Shown one piece after another: positions 5,891 to 12,004 of a stretch of 16,276 nucleotides of DNA. This stretch comes from Oscillospiraceae bacterium. Lineage in GTDB: Bacteria > Bacillota > Clostridia > Oscillospirales > CAG-272. Each line of letters starts with the position of its first letter. Within the stretch, counting starts at the first letter, position 1. The stretch lies in contig QAKK01000032.1 of the NCBI GenBank assembly GCA_003343845.1, forward strand, positions 44,170 through 60,445. The letters run 5' to 3'. The position numbers and the translations under genes were made by a program. The notes under the pieces were generated by a model. It made no database searches and was not told where the DNA came from. It saw nothing but the letters and a program-made list of their open reading frames with translations.

Positions 5891-5928
5891 AAAAGAGGCG
5901 CTGCCGTGGCGGCAGCGCCTCTTTTTTT
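5891..5928 (-). terminator. Intrinsic terminator after the epimerase gene
   Basis: A 16-bp stem AAAAGAGGCGCTGCCG / CGGCAGCGCCTCTTTT (loop TGG) has T-runs on both strands, so it may act in both directions. Between it and the stop codon lies an extra perfect inverted repeat ATAGGCT-a-AGCCTAT (5958-5972). Confidence 0.8.
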
Positions 5929-5980
5929 GCTTTTAAGTATAACGGTCTGCAAAACCTATAGGCTAAGCCTATCGGATTGC

Positions 5981-7000
5981 TCAGTTCGCGTGCTCTGCGA
6001 GCCATGCGTCCATGCGCGCGTTCAGACCCTTGTCGGGCGGGAAGGTCGCATCGGCGGGCAGCTCTGCAAACTCGGTTGCAAGCGCGTCGTGAATCGGCGT
6101 CAGGTCGCTCTGCTTCATCCCGCAGATGCGCAGCACCTTGGAGTTGTCCACGATGCGGTCATACATGCGGTCGTATTCCAGCTGCCAACGCGCGTCGCGC
6201 ATCGGATGGTCGGGGTTGACCATGCGCAGGTATTCCATCTCGTCGATCCATTCGACCTCAAGACCGATCAGTTCCTTATAATAGGAAGCAACCTCGTCCC
6301 AGGTGTGATGCTCTGCGGTGGAAACCGTGATGCGCTCGCAGTATGCTTCGGGATTGAACAGCAGGCGGGAGATCATCTTTGCCATATCGCCAGCCCAGGT
6401 CATGGTCGCCTGTACATAGCGGGCGGGTGCGGGCAGCAGCAGCTTCTTGCCTTCGCGTGCGCGCACGACAACGGTGTTTGCCTCCATGGTCACCAGCTGA
6501 TAGCGGCGCTTGGAGAAGGTGATTGCCGGGCGGATTGCCGTCCAGTTCTTGAAGGACGATGCCGAGAGAATATCCTCCTGACGTGCCTTAGCCAGCGCGT
6601 AGGTATCGGTCTCCAGCATTTCCTTGTCGTCCGAAACATCGAGGAGACGCGGTGCGCTCTCGGTGATCGGGTGCTGTTCGTCCGCGTAAACGCGATAGGA
6701 CGACAGATAAATGTAGTGCTTCGTGTTTTCAAGCAGCAGCTTGTACCGCTTGGTGAACAGCTCGGTCGAATAGATCATGAAGTCCACGATGCCGTCGTAG
6801 CCGCCGTTCTCGAGAATCGGGCGGATCACGTTTTCATCGCGTGCATTGCCGACCGTATAGGTCAGATTCGGGTTGTCGGACTTGATATCGTCCAGCGACA
6901 CGACGTCCACACGGTATCCCATGCGGAGCAGCTCGGGTACGAGGTAGACGCCCATAGCGCCTGTACCGCCGAGCACAAGAATCTTCTTCTGATTTTCCAT
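5981..7000 (-). CDS. NAD-dependent epimerase/dehydratase (extended SDR)
   Basis: The 339-residue cytosolic protein belongs to the extended short-chain dehydrogenase/epimerase group acting on nucleotide sugars or related compounds; substrate unknown. The N-terminal Rossmann motif is GGTGAMG (11-17). The active-site serine region is LSSYRVY (99-105), and the catalytic pair is Y134-A-L-A-K138 (YxxxK). A proline-rich substrate region RPAITF follows. The start at 7000 is chosen over upstream in-frame codons because GGAGG lies seven bases before it and the Rossmann strand begins there. It diverges from the AraC-type gene. A good -10 (TATGAT, 7037-7032) without a good -35 suggests an activated promoter. 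Confidence 0.88.
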   Translation of the reverse strand: MENQKKILVLGGTGAMGVYLVPELLRMGYRVDVVSLDDIKSDNPNLTYTVGNARDENVIRPILENGGYDGIVDFMIYSTELFTKRYKLLLENTKHYIYLSSYRVYADEQHPITESAPRLLDVSDDKEMLETDTYALAKARQEDILSASSFKNWTAIRPAITFSKRRYQLVTMEANTVVVRAREGKKLLLPAPARYVQATMTWAGDMAKMISRLLFNPEAYCERITVSTAEHHTWDEVASYYKELIGLEVEWIDEMEYLRMVNPDHPMRDARWQLEYDRMYDRIVDNSKVLRICGMKQSDLTPIHDALATEFAELPADATFPPDKGLNARMDAWLAEHAN

Positions 7001-7042
7001 TATGAAGCCTCCTCTGTCGGATTCTGTCTTTATCATAGACGC

Positions 7043-7071
7043 TTGACAGACAAAAAGCGATATGTTATACT
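7043..7071 (+). promoter_or_regulatory. Promoter of the AraC-type gene
   Basis: TTGACA (7043-7048), a 17-base spacer and TATACT (7066-7071), about 57 bases before the start codon. It overlaps the putative control region of the divergent epimerase gene. Confidence 0.8.
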
Positions 7072-7100
7072 GCAAATAACCGCATAAAATTCTGCAAATA
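7070..7100 (+). promoter_or_regulatory. Direct repeats, candidate AraC-family binding sites
   Basis: CTGCAAATA occurs at 7070-7078 and 7092-7100, 22 bp apart (two helical turns). CTGCAAAT recurs at 7145-7152 inside the coding start. The first copy abuts the -10 of the regulator's own promoter. Two same-facing half-sites about 21 bp apart are the usual layout for an AraC-family dimer. Confidence 0.5.
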
Positions 7101-7127
7101 TTCGACCGATTTTCAAGGAATTCTGTC

Positions 7128-7895
7128 ATGGATAATATAATGCTCTGCAAATCCTTTGCGTTTTGCAAATTTCATTTTACCCGCACGCACCACAGCGACC
7201 TGATGGGCGGCACGGTCTGCCATCATATCGGCTATATCAAGGCGGGGCGCGCCGAGTTTGTCACCGAGGAGCGCACCTACAGTTTTGCGGCAGGAGATGT
7301 GTTCTACACGCCGCCCGGCTGCCGCTACCATTCCTACTGGTACGGGCAAGACGGCGACAGCATCGTCTACGATGCCTACGCTTTCACCTATCTGCCCACC
7401 GCGCAGAACACCGCCTTTGCCCTGCAAAAGCTGAACCCGAACAAGGACGCCATGGATATGCTGCGCCGCCTCTCCGCGCACAAGCAGGCGGACTGCACAT
7501 CGGTGGGACTGCTGTATGCCTTTTTCGGCGCGTGCATGCCGCAGATGGAGCGCCTCGGACAGCATCCGAAGCAGGCGGTCATCGACCGGGCACGCAGCTA
7601 TATCCGCGCCAATCCGCGCTTTCGGATGCCGGAGCTTGCCGCCTACTGCCGCATGAGCGAATCCGGGCTGTACGCCGCGTTCCGCGACGTCACCGGGCAC
7701 ACGCCCGTGGAGGAAAAGCACCGCATCCAGATCGAGCTTGCGACGAGTCTGCTCGAAGCGACCGATCTCTCGGTGGAGGAGATCAGCGACCGGCTCGGCT
7801 TCTCTTCCCCGGCATACTTCCGCGCCGTTTTGCGGAAAAACGGCGGCAAATCGCCGCGCGACATCCGCCGCGCGGCGCAGAAAGGGCAGATATAG
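7128..7895 (+). CDS. AraC-family transcriptional regulator
   Basis: The 255-residue DNA-binding regulator has an N-terminal cupin-like sensor domain (about 28-75: HIGYIKAGRAEFVTEERTYSFAAGDVFYTPPGCRYHSYW). The C-terminal AraC domain has two helix-turn-helix units: FRMPELAAYCRMSESGLYAAFRDVTG (165-190) and LSVEEISDRLGFSSPAYFRAVLRKNGGKSPRDIR (214-247). The start follows AAGGAA with seven bases of spacing. It is divergent from the SDR/epimerase gene, the usual target arrangement. CTGCAAATA direct repeats in the shared region suggest self- and neighbour-regulation (inference). The ligand is probably a sugar or derivative but is not determinable. Confidence 0.92.
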   Translation: MDNIMLCKSFAFCKFHFTRTHHSDLMGGTVCHHIGYIKAGRAEFVTEERTYSFAAGDVFYTPPGCRYHSYWYGQDGDSIVYDAYAFTYLPTAQNTAFALQKLNPNKDAMDMLRRLSAHKQADCTSVGLLYAFFGACMPQMERLGQHPKQAVIDRARSYIRANPRFRMPELAAYCRMSESGLYAAFRDVTGHTPVEEKHRIQIELATSLLEATDLSVEEISDRLGFSSPAYFRAVLRKNGGKSPRDIRRAAQKGQI

Positions 7896-7897
7896 AA

Positions 7898-7934
7898 AAA
7901 GCACGCGGCTTCCGTTTGGAGAGCCGCGTGTTTT
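7898..7934. terminator. Bidirectional terminator between AraC and DUF378 genes
   Basis: CACGCGGCT (7902-7910) pairs with AGCCGCGTG (7922-7930). An A5 run before and a T4 run after allow it to end both the AraC-type transcript (+) and the DUF378 transcript (-). Confidence 0.8.
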
Positions 7935-7965
7935 CCCTTTTCAGTCTGCGCTTTTTGAATCCCTA

Positions 7966-8178
7966 TTACTGCTGCCGTGCTTCATCCTCGCGGGGACGGA
8001 ACAAAAGCGAAATGCACCAGATGCCCGCCAGCGCCACCAGCGTATAGACGATGCGGCTGACCACCGCCGCCTGCCCGCCGCACAGCCATGCGACAAGGTC
8101 AAAGCTGAACAGACCGATGGAGCCCCAGTTCAGCGCGCCGATGATCACGAGGATCAGCGATATTCTGTCGATTACCAT
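7966..8178 (-). CDS. Small DUF378 membrane protein
   Basis: The 70-residue protein matches the DUF378 (YuzA-like) family: ISLILVIIGALNWGSIGLFSFDLVAWLCGG, then SRIVYTLVALAGIWCISLLF. That gives two transmembrane helices with the conserved GALNWG and FDLVA motifs and a short charged tail. No function is known. ATG 8178 is chosen over a longer form (8238) because AGAGGT precedes it and the family starts there. A weak CATAAT -10 lies at 8233-8228. No strong terminator separates it from the spore-protein gene upstream, so read-through is possible. Confidence 0.88.
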   Translation of the reverse strand: MVIDRISLILVIIGALNWGSIGLFSFDLVAWLCGGQAAVVSRIVYTLVALAGIWCISLLFRPREDEARQQ

Positions 8179-8266
8179 AAATACTACCTCTTTGCATTCA
8201 GATTTGATATGGACTTGCTCTGGATGTATTATGCACAAAAGGCGTATATTTTAGTAAGGGAATTTT

Positions 8267-9811
8267 TTACTGTTTATTTTCGAGGATCAGCGAGTTTTTG
8301 CCGTACAGCGATTCGGCAGACTGCCACGTCGAGACCGGGGCGGTCAGATGGTTCAGCTCGGCGATCCGCTCGGGCGCGGTGTGATTCTCCTTAGCGACTG
8401 TCCACAGACTGTCGCCGCAGGGATAGACCACCGCAAGCGGATAAGGGCACTTTGCCACCGGCTTTGCCGCGGTGAAATCGATCATGCCGACGACAGTGCA
8501 CTCGCCGCGCACCGTGCCCTCTGCCGTGAGCGCCACATCCGCGTCGCAGATCAGATTCTCGCCGTCGATCCGCGCGCGCAGGTCGGCAAGGCGCGCCGTT
8601 GTCATCACTTCCGTGCCCGCAGGCGTTTCGGCGTCCAGCGTCAGGCGGACGGGCATTGTTCCCTCGCCCGATGTGATGCCGTCCGGCGTGTGGCAGATCA
8701 CATTCAGCATGCAGCGCCCCGTGATCGACACCCTGCCGTCCGCAGCGTTTGCTTCGTCTACCGTGACCGCGCCCGACGCATCCAGCACGCTGTCCGCGCC
8801 GCCGAGTCCCATCGAGGCAAGAGGCAGGCTGCCGCCCGCGCCGTAAACGCCCGTGCGGGCAAAGACAAGACGCGCCGTCGGCAGCTTCCGCATCTCAACC
8901 GTGCCGTCTGCGCATTCAGAGAAAGCATCCTCCGTCACCGGGATGCGCCGCGGCGTATCCGTGCGGCAGGTCAAGCTGACCACGCATTCCACATAGATGT
9001 TGCCGCCCTCCGGTTCTCTGCCCGCCTCTGTGGACAGCACATCGGCGCATGCCGTAACGGTCGTTCCGCGCGTAAGCTCGGCGTCCAGCCGCTCCTCAAA
9101 CGGAATCTTTTTGCGCAGCATCTTCGGCGTATTGCCGTCCAGCACCAGCACCTTGACGCAGACGTCGCCGCGCAGCGTTGCGCCGTCCGCCATGGCGCGC
9201 ACATCCGTCACCGCCGCCGTCGCGCCGCACCAGATCGGGCGCACATCGGCGCCGGACACGTCAATGCTGTCGGCAAGCTCGATGTCGGGCAGCTTGACAT
9301 AGCGCGTTTCCACGCTGTCCGCCTCGCCTTCCAGCGTGTGCAGACCGTCGATCTTCTCCGGCGTGCGGCGCGGCGTGATCTCCGCTACCTCGGTCACCTG
9401 CGGCTTTGCCGCAAGGCGCGTGCGGATATTGATCTTGCGCGGCGCGCTCAGCCGATAGGTCAGCGCATCCACACGCACCGGCGCCTCCACCTCCGGGGCG
9501 TTCAGCCCGGCGGTCGGGACGGTAAATTCGTATTTCGACGGCAGCACCGCTGCGCTCATTTCGCCGTCCTCGCCGAGGTAGATCAGCGTGTGCAGCACGC
9601 TGCCGCTCATCTGCGCCTCGCTGCCGCTCATGTACCGCGTCGGCGGCAGCGCATTTGCCTCCAGCCGCAGAACCTTCTGTACCTTCGGCAGATAGTCCGG
9701 CAGCACAAATTCCCCGCCGCTCTCAAAGAGCGGGCTGCTCACCGCCGCCGCCTGCTGCATCGTCTGTGTGCCCGGGGTCAGTTCCTTTTTCTCGTTCGTT
9801 TCTGCTTTCAT
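8267..9811 (-). CDS. sipL: SipL-like SPOCS/LysM spore envelope protein
   Basis: The 514-residue protein has repeated SPOCS (DUF3794) beta-domains, roughly at 35-125, 165-275 and 300-430 (for example SGSVLHTLIYLGEDGEMSAA, CVKVLVLDGNTPKMLRKKIPFEE, RCMLNVICH). A C-terminal LysM (about 461-511: VVYPCGDSLWTVAKENHTAPERIAELNHL) follows. This order and length match the clostridial SpoIVA-interacting protein SipL, which anchors the spore coat through SpoIVA (family knowledge). It should act on the forespore surface in the mother cell. The start at 9811 follows AAGGAG by six bases. A sigma-E-like promoter lies upstream, fitting this role. Orthology to sipL rather than another SPOCS-LysM paralogue is probable, not certain. 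Confidence 0.85.
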   Translation of the reverse strand: MKAETNEKKELTPGTQTMQQAAAVSSPLFESGGEFVLPDYLPKVQKVLRLEANALPPTRYMSGSEAQMSGSVLHTLIYLGEDGEMSAAVLPSKYEFTVPTAGLNAPEVEAPVRVDALTYRLSAPRKINIRTRLAAKPQVTEVAEITPRRTPEKIDGLHTLEGEADSVETRYVKLPDIELADSIDVSGADVRPIWCGATAAVTDVRAMADGATLRGDVCVKVLVLDGNTPKMLRKKIPFEERLDAELTRGTTVTACADVLSTEAGREPEGGNIYVECVVSLTCRTDTPRRIPVTEDAFSECADGTVEMRKLPTARLVFARTGVYGAGGSLPLASMGLGGADSVLDASGAVTVDEANAADGRVSITGRCMLNVICHTPDGITSGEGTMPVRLTLDAETPAGTEVMTTARLADLRARIDGENLICDADVALTAEGTVRGECTVVGMIDFTAAKPVAKCPYPLAVVYPCGDSLWTVAKENHTAPERIAELNHLTAPVSTWQSAESLYGKNSLILENKQ

Positions 9812-9832
9812 GTCGGTCTCCTTTGCTCGCTT

Positions 9833-9850
9833 GCAGTATTTTTCTACTGC
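9833..9850. promoter_or_regulatory. Inverted repeat at sipL transcription start
   Basis: GCAGTA-tttttc-TACTGC, 6-bp perfect arms, abuts the -10 element and covers the expected transcription start. It is either a repressor site or a 5' hairpin of the mRNA. Confidence 0.45.
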
Positions 9851-9879
9851 ATTGTATGCGTGCTCCCGGACGAACATGC
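9851..9879 (-). promoter_or_regulatory. Sigma-E-like promoter of sipL
   Basis: On the minus strand, GCATGTT (9879-9873), 14 bases and CATACAAT (9858-9851). The B. subtilis mother-cell sigma-E consensus is KMATATT-N14-CATACANT: the -10 matches completely and the -35 nearly so. No sigma-A promoter is evident there. Confidence 0.65.
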
Positions 9880-9880
9880 G

Positions 9881-9909
9881 AAAAAAGCGGAGCGCATCGC
9901 GCTCCGCTT
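9881..9909 (-). terminator. Intrinsic terminator after the SCP2 gene
   Basis: The stem AAGCGGAGCGC / GCGCTCCGCTT (loop ATC) is followed by a T6 run on the minus strand, 12 bases after the stop codon. Confidence 0.85.
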
Positions 9910-9921
9910 CTCATTTCGGCT

Positions 9922-10356
9922 TTACTTTGCTTTCTTTTCGGCAGACTGCTCCGCCGCCTTCTTTGCCGATGCTTTCTTTGCAGCCGGTTTCTTCTCGGCG
10001 GGCTTTTTGGCAGCCGCCGCACGCTTTGCACGCGGCTTGTGCAGGGTAGCCAGCGCCGTGACGTGGTCGATGCTGCCGTAGACCTCGATCTTGCCGGACA
10101 TCACAGCGGCGAGCATATCCATCTTGCCGGTGAGCGCGTCGATCAGATCCTTCGACTTTGCATAGATCATGGCGGTGTGATCGTGATAATCATAGGGCTC
10201 AATGGCAAGGTTGCCGCCGATGTACGCGATGTAGAACGCGCCGCCGCAGTCTGCGTCGGTCATGTTGACCTGTACCGCAAAGCTCTCGGTCAGCTTCGAG
10301 AGGTCGGGCGTTCCGATTTTCTTTTTGATCTCTTCAAATTTTTCGATAAAAGTCAT
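9922..10356 (-). CDS. SCP2-domain protein with Lys/Ala-rich histone-H1-like tail
   Basis: The 144-residue protein has residues 1-107 resembling the SCP2 sterol/lipid-binding fold (FAVQVNMTDADCGGAFYIAYIGGNLAIEPY, then DLIDALTGKMDMLAAVMSGKIEVYGSID, where the SGKI.V.G segment is typical). Residues 108-144 are a disordered tail, PRAKRAAAAKKPAEKK and more AKKA repeats, like histone H1 C-termini and some bacterial nucleoid proteins. The ligand is unknown; short SCP2 proteins are common in Clostridia. The start follows GGAG by eight bases. It has its own promoter and terminator. The tail could bind DNA, RNA or acidic surfaces (inference). Confidence 0.82.
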   Translation of the reverse strand: MTFIEKFEEIKKKIGTPDLSKLTESFAVQVNMTDADCGGAFYIAYIGGNLAIEPYDYHDHTAMIYAKSKDLIDALTGKMDMLAAVMSGKIEVYGSIDHVTALATLHKPRAKRAAAAKKPAEKKPAAKKASAKKAAEQSAEKKAK

Positions 10357-10391
10357 TTTCGGTTCTCCTTTCGTGTATGCTTTCTGTTTTC

Positions 10392-10420
10392 ATTATACAA
10401 CGCACCGCAGCCCGCGTCAA
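10392..10420 (-). promoter_or_regulatory. Promoter of the SCP2 gene
   Basis: TTGACG (10420-10415), a 17-base spacer and TATAAT (10397-10392) on the minus strand, 36 bases before the start codon. Confidence 0.83.
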
Positions 10421-10496
10421 TAGGAATCATTTGCCCCGTGTTTACAAAAAATACGGAAAACGGCGTCCTGTCATGCGGTTTCGACAGGCAGGCGTA

Positions 10497-10527
10497 TTTT
10501 TCAAAATGCACAACTTTTTTTGAAAAA
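10497..10527. repeat. AT-rich inverted repeat upstream of the tRNA promoter
   Basis: TTTTTCAAAA (10497-10506) and TTTTGAAAAA (10518-10527) are perfect complements around an 11-base loop. They end six bases before the tRNA -35 box. This may be an A/T-rich UP element rather than a protein site. CCTGTC...GACAGG (10467-10488) is a second, weaker inverted repeat in the same gap. Confidence 0.35.
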
Positions 10528-10532
10528 GCATA

Positions 10533-10561
10533 TTGACAAACAGGACGGTACATGCTATAAT
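10533..10561 (+). promoter_or_regulatory. Promoter of the tRNA-Thr/tRNA-Tyr operon
   Basis: TTGACA (10533-10538), 17 bases, TATAAT (10556-10561): a full consensus promoter 22 bases before tRNA-Thr. Confidence 0.9.
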
Positions 10562-10583
10562 AACGAAGTCGCGTGAGAAACCC

Positions 10584-10659
10584 GCTGGTGTAGCTCAGCC
10601 GGTAGAGCAGCTGATTTGTAATCAGCAGGTCGGGGGTTCGAATCCGTCCACCAGCTCCA
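10584..10659 (+). tRNA. tRNA-Thr (TGT)
   Basis: Acceptor GCTGGTG pairs with CACCAGC, discriminator T, encoded CCA (10657-10659). The anticodon stem GCTGA/TCAGC encloses loop TTTGTAA with TGT at 10617-10619. The T-loop is TTCGAAT. 76 bases; the first gene of a two-tRNA unit. Confidence 0.95.
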
Positions 10660-10687
10660 TCGACCCGCATACGCGATAACCGAATAT

Positions 10688-10772
10688 GGGAGCGTTCCCG
10701 AGTGGCCAAAGGGGGCAGACTGTAAATCTGTTGTCTCTGACTTCGGTGGTCCGAATCCACCCGCTCCCACCA
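10688..10772 (+). tRNA. tRNA-Tyr (GTA)
   Basis: Acceptor GGGAGCG pairs with CGCTCCC, discriminator A, encoded CCA (10770-10772). Anticodon GTA at 10722-10724, with a long variable arm as expected for bacterial tRNA-Tyr. 85 bases. Its 3' end faces the integrase gene 90 bases away, making it the probable attachment site of the element on the right. Confidence 0.95.
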
Positions 10773-10773
10773 A

Positions 10774-10805
10774 AAAGCCCGCAAGCCTTGTGCTTGCGGG
10801 CTTTT
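10774..10805 (+). terminator. Intrinsic terminator after tRNA-Tyr
   Basis: The stem GCCCGCAAGC / GCTTGCGGGC with loop CTTGT (flanked by A4/T4) begins four bases past the CCA end. Confidence 0.88.
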
Positions 10806-10815
10806 CTGTTTTGCG

Positions 10816-10837
10816 TACACGAATTTTACACGAATTT
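10816..10837 (+). repeat. Tandem 11-bp repeats, candidate integrase arm sites
   Basis: TACACGAATTT is present twice head-to-tail (10816-10826 and 10827-10837) with no gap, between tRNA-Tyr and the integrase stop. CGTACA (10814-10819) and TGTACG (10845-10850) bracket them as an inverted pair. Short direct repeats near the junction are the usual arm-type binding sites of tyrosine integrases; this role is inferred. Confidence 0.55.
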
Positions 10838-10861
10838 GGGGAGATGTACGGAACGGTTTTG

Positions 10862-12004
10862 TCATTTTACTTTGTTGAGGACAGAAAGTGAACGCTCGCT
10901 CTCGCGCGGATAGAGGTGCGCGTAGGTGTTCCAGGTCATTTCGATTTTAGCGTGCCCGAGCCGCCGGGCAATCTCCTGAATGTTGATGCCCTCGTTGGCA
11001 AGCAGGCTGGCATGGCTGTGCCGGAAGTCGTGGATGCGAATGTGCGCAAGGCCTGCGGTATCTGCATAGCGTACATTATGATTGGAAAGACTGGTGTCTG
11101 GCAAGACTCCCTCTTCCCCGCCGCCGCATACGCGGTAGTTATCCCGATAAGCGTCTCGACTTTCGAGGCGCTTTTTGTATTCTGCGAGAATCTCCATCAG
11201 TGGCGCAGGGATTTCGATGGTGCGGTAGGACGTTTTATTCTTAGGCAGCGTTTCAACCGCGCTTTCTCCTTTGACCTTCTGTGTAACCGATCGGCGGACG
11301 GTGAGCAGTTCCTCGTTGATGTCCGACCAGCGCAGCGCGTTGATTTCGCCCTTGCGCATCCCCATATAGTAGGCGATGCAGAAAAAAACATAGTACGCAT
11401 ATTCGGAGAGGGTACCTTTTGCCTCGGCATCCGCCAATGCTGCCGCCTTATACCGCAAAAACTCGTCTGCGGTATAGTAGTGCAGCTTTTCCTGCGGTGG
11501 CGTGAAATCGGTGTCCTTAAAATTGCCGACCGCCGTCAACGGATTTTGCGCTATATACTCCATCTTGACGGCATAATTCAGCATTGCCCGAAATTCGGAG
11601 TAAATATTTTTGTTTGTGCGCAGCGAAAGCCCGAGCGCAGAAACGGCAAGTTTCCAGTCCTGCATCTTCTGTCGGTTCAGTCTGTCAAGCCGTTCTTTTT
11701 CCAGCGTGGGGAGCACATAGCGATTCATGATGCGCTGCGTTTTTTCCACAGAGGCACGGCGGACTTCCGTTTCTTTGGCGGCAAGGTACCTCTTCACCAG
11801 CTCGCCGACGGTCATGCGCGCGGCGGGCGTGACCTGCTTGGTCTTGTATTCGGCTGTAAGTTGGGATTCAAGCAACTTTGCCGCCTCGGCGCCAACGGCC
11901 GTGCGCGTGAGGCCGTGTGCCTTGCCGTTTTTGTCGGTATAGTTGACGCGAACGGTGTAGAGGAACAGCCCGTCCCGTTTTTTATTGGTTTTGTAGATGG
12001 GCAT
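10862..12004 (-). CDS. int: Tyrosine recombinase (phage/ICE integrase)
   Basis: The 380-residue protein catalyses site-specific integration and excision. It has an N-terminal arm-binding domain (residues 1-50, YTVRVNYTDKNGKAHGLTRTAVGAEAAKLL), a SAM-like core-binding domain (64-160) and a catalytic domain with R217 (MGMRKGEI), K257 (KNKTSYRTI), H325-x-x-R328 (RIHDFRHSHASLL), H351 and nucleophile Y361 (TWNTYAHLYP). All residues are present, so it is probably active. ATG 12004 is chosen because GAGGTG lies six bases before it; longer in-frame codons lie inside the upstream gene. Its first 23 bases overlap the end of the SWIM-Mrr gene, implying translational coupling. It reads toward tRNA-Tyr. 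Confidence 0.93.
   Translation of the reverse strand: MPIYKTNKKRDGLFLYTVRVNYTDKNGKAHGLTRTAVGAEAAKLLESQLTAEYKTKQVTPAARMTVGELVKRYLAAKETEVRRASVEKTQRIMNRYVLPTLEKERLDRLNRQKMQDWKLAVSALGLSLRTNKNIYSEFRAMLNYAVKMEYIAQNPLTAVGNFKDTDFTPPQEKLHYYTADEFLRYKAAALADAEAKGTLSEYAYYVFFCIAYYMGMRKGEINALRWSDINEELLTVRRSVTQKVKGESAVETLPKNKTSYRTIEIPAPLMEILAEYKKRLESRDAYRDNYRVCGGGEEGVLPDTSLSNHNVRYADTAGLAHIRIHDFRHSHASLLANEGINIQEIARRLGHAKIEMTWNTYAHLYPRESERSLSVLNKVK

Noticed and set aside
8251..8272. Possible terminator of the sipL gene (AGTAA...TTACT)
   Set aside because: Only five pairs with a nine-base loop; too weak to call.
8348..10081. 577-codon plus-strand frame opposite the SPOCS/LysM gene
   Set aside because: A GC-bias shadow of the SipL-like gene, with no ribosome site and crossing two minus-strand genes and a terminator.
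10353..10865. 170-codon minus-strand frame over the tRNA-Thr/Tyr region
   Set aside because: It is antisense to two clear tRNA genes and runs into the SCP2 leader.
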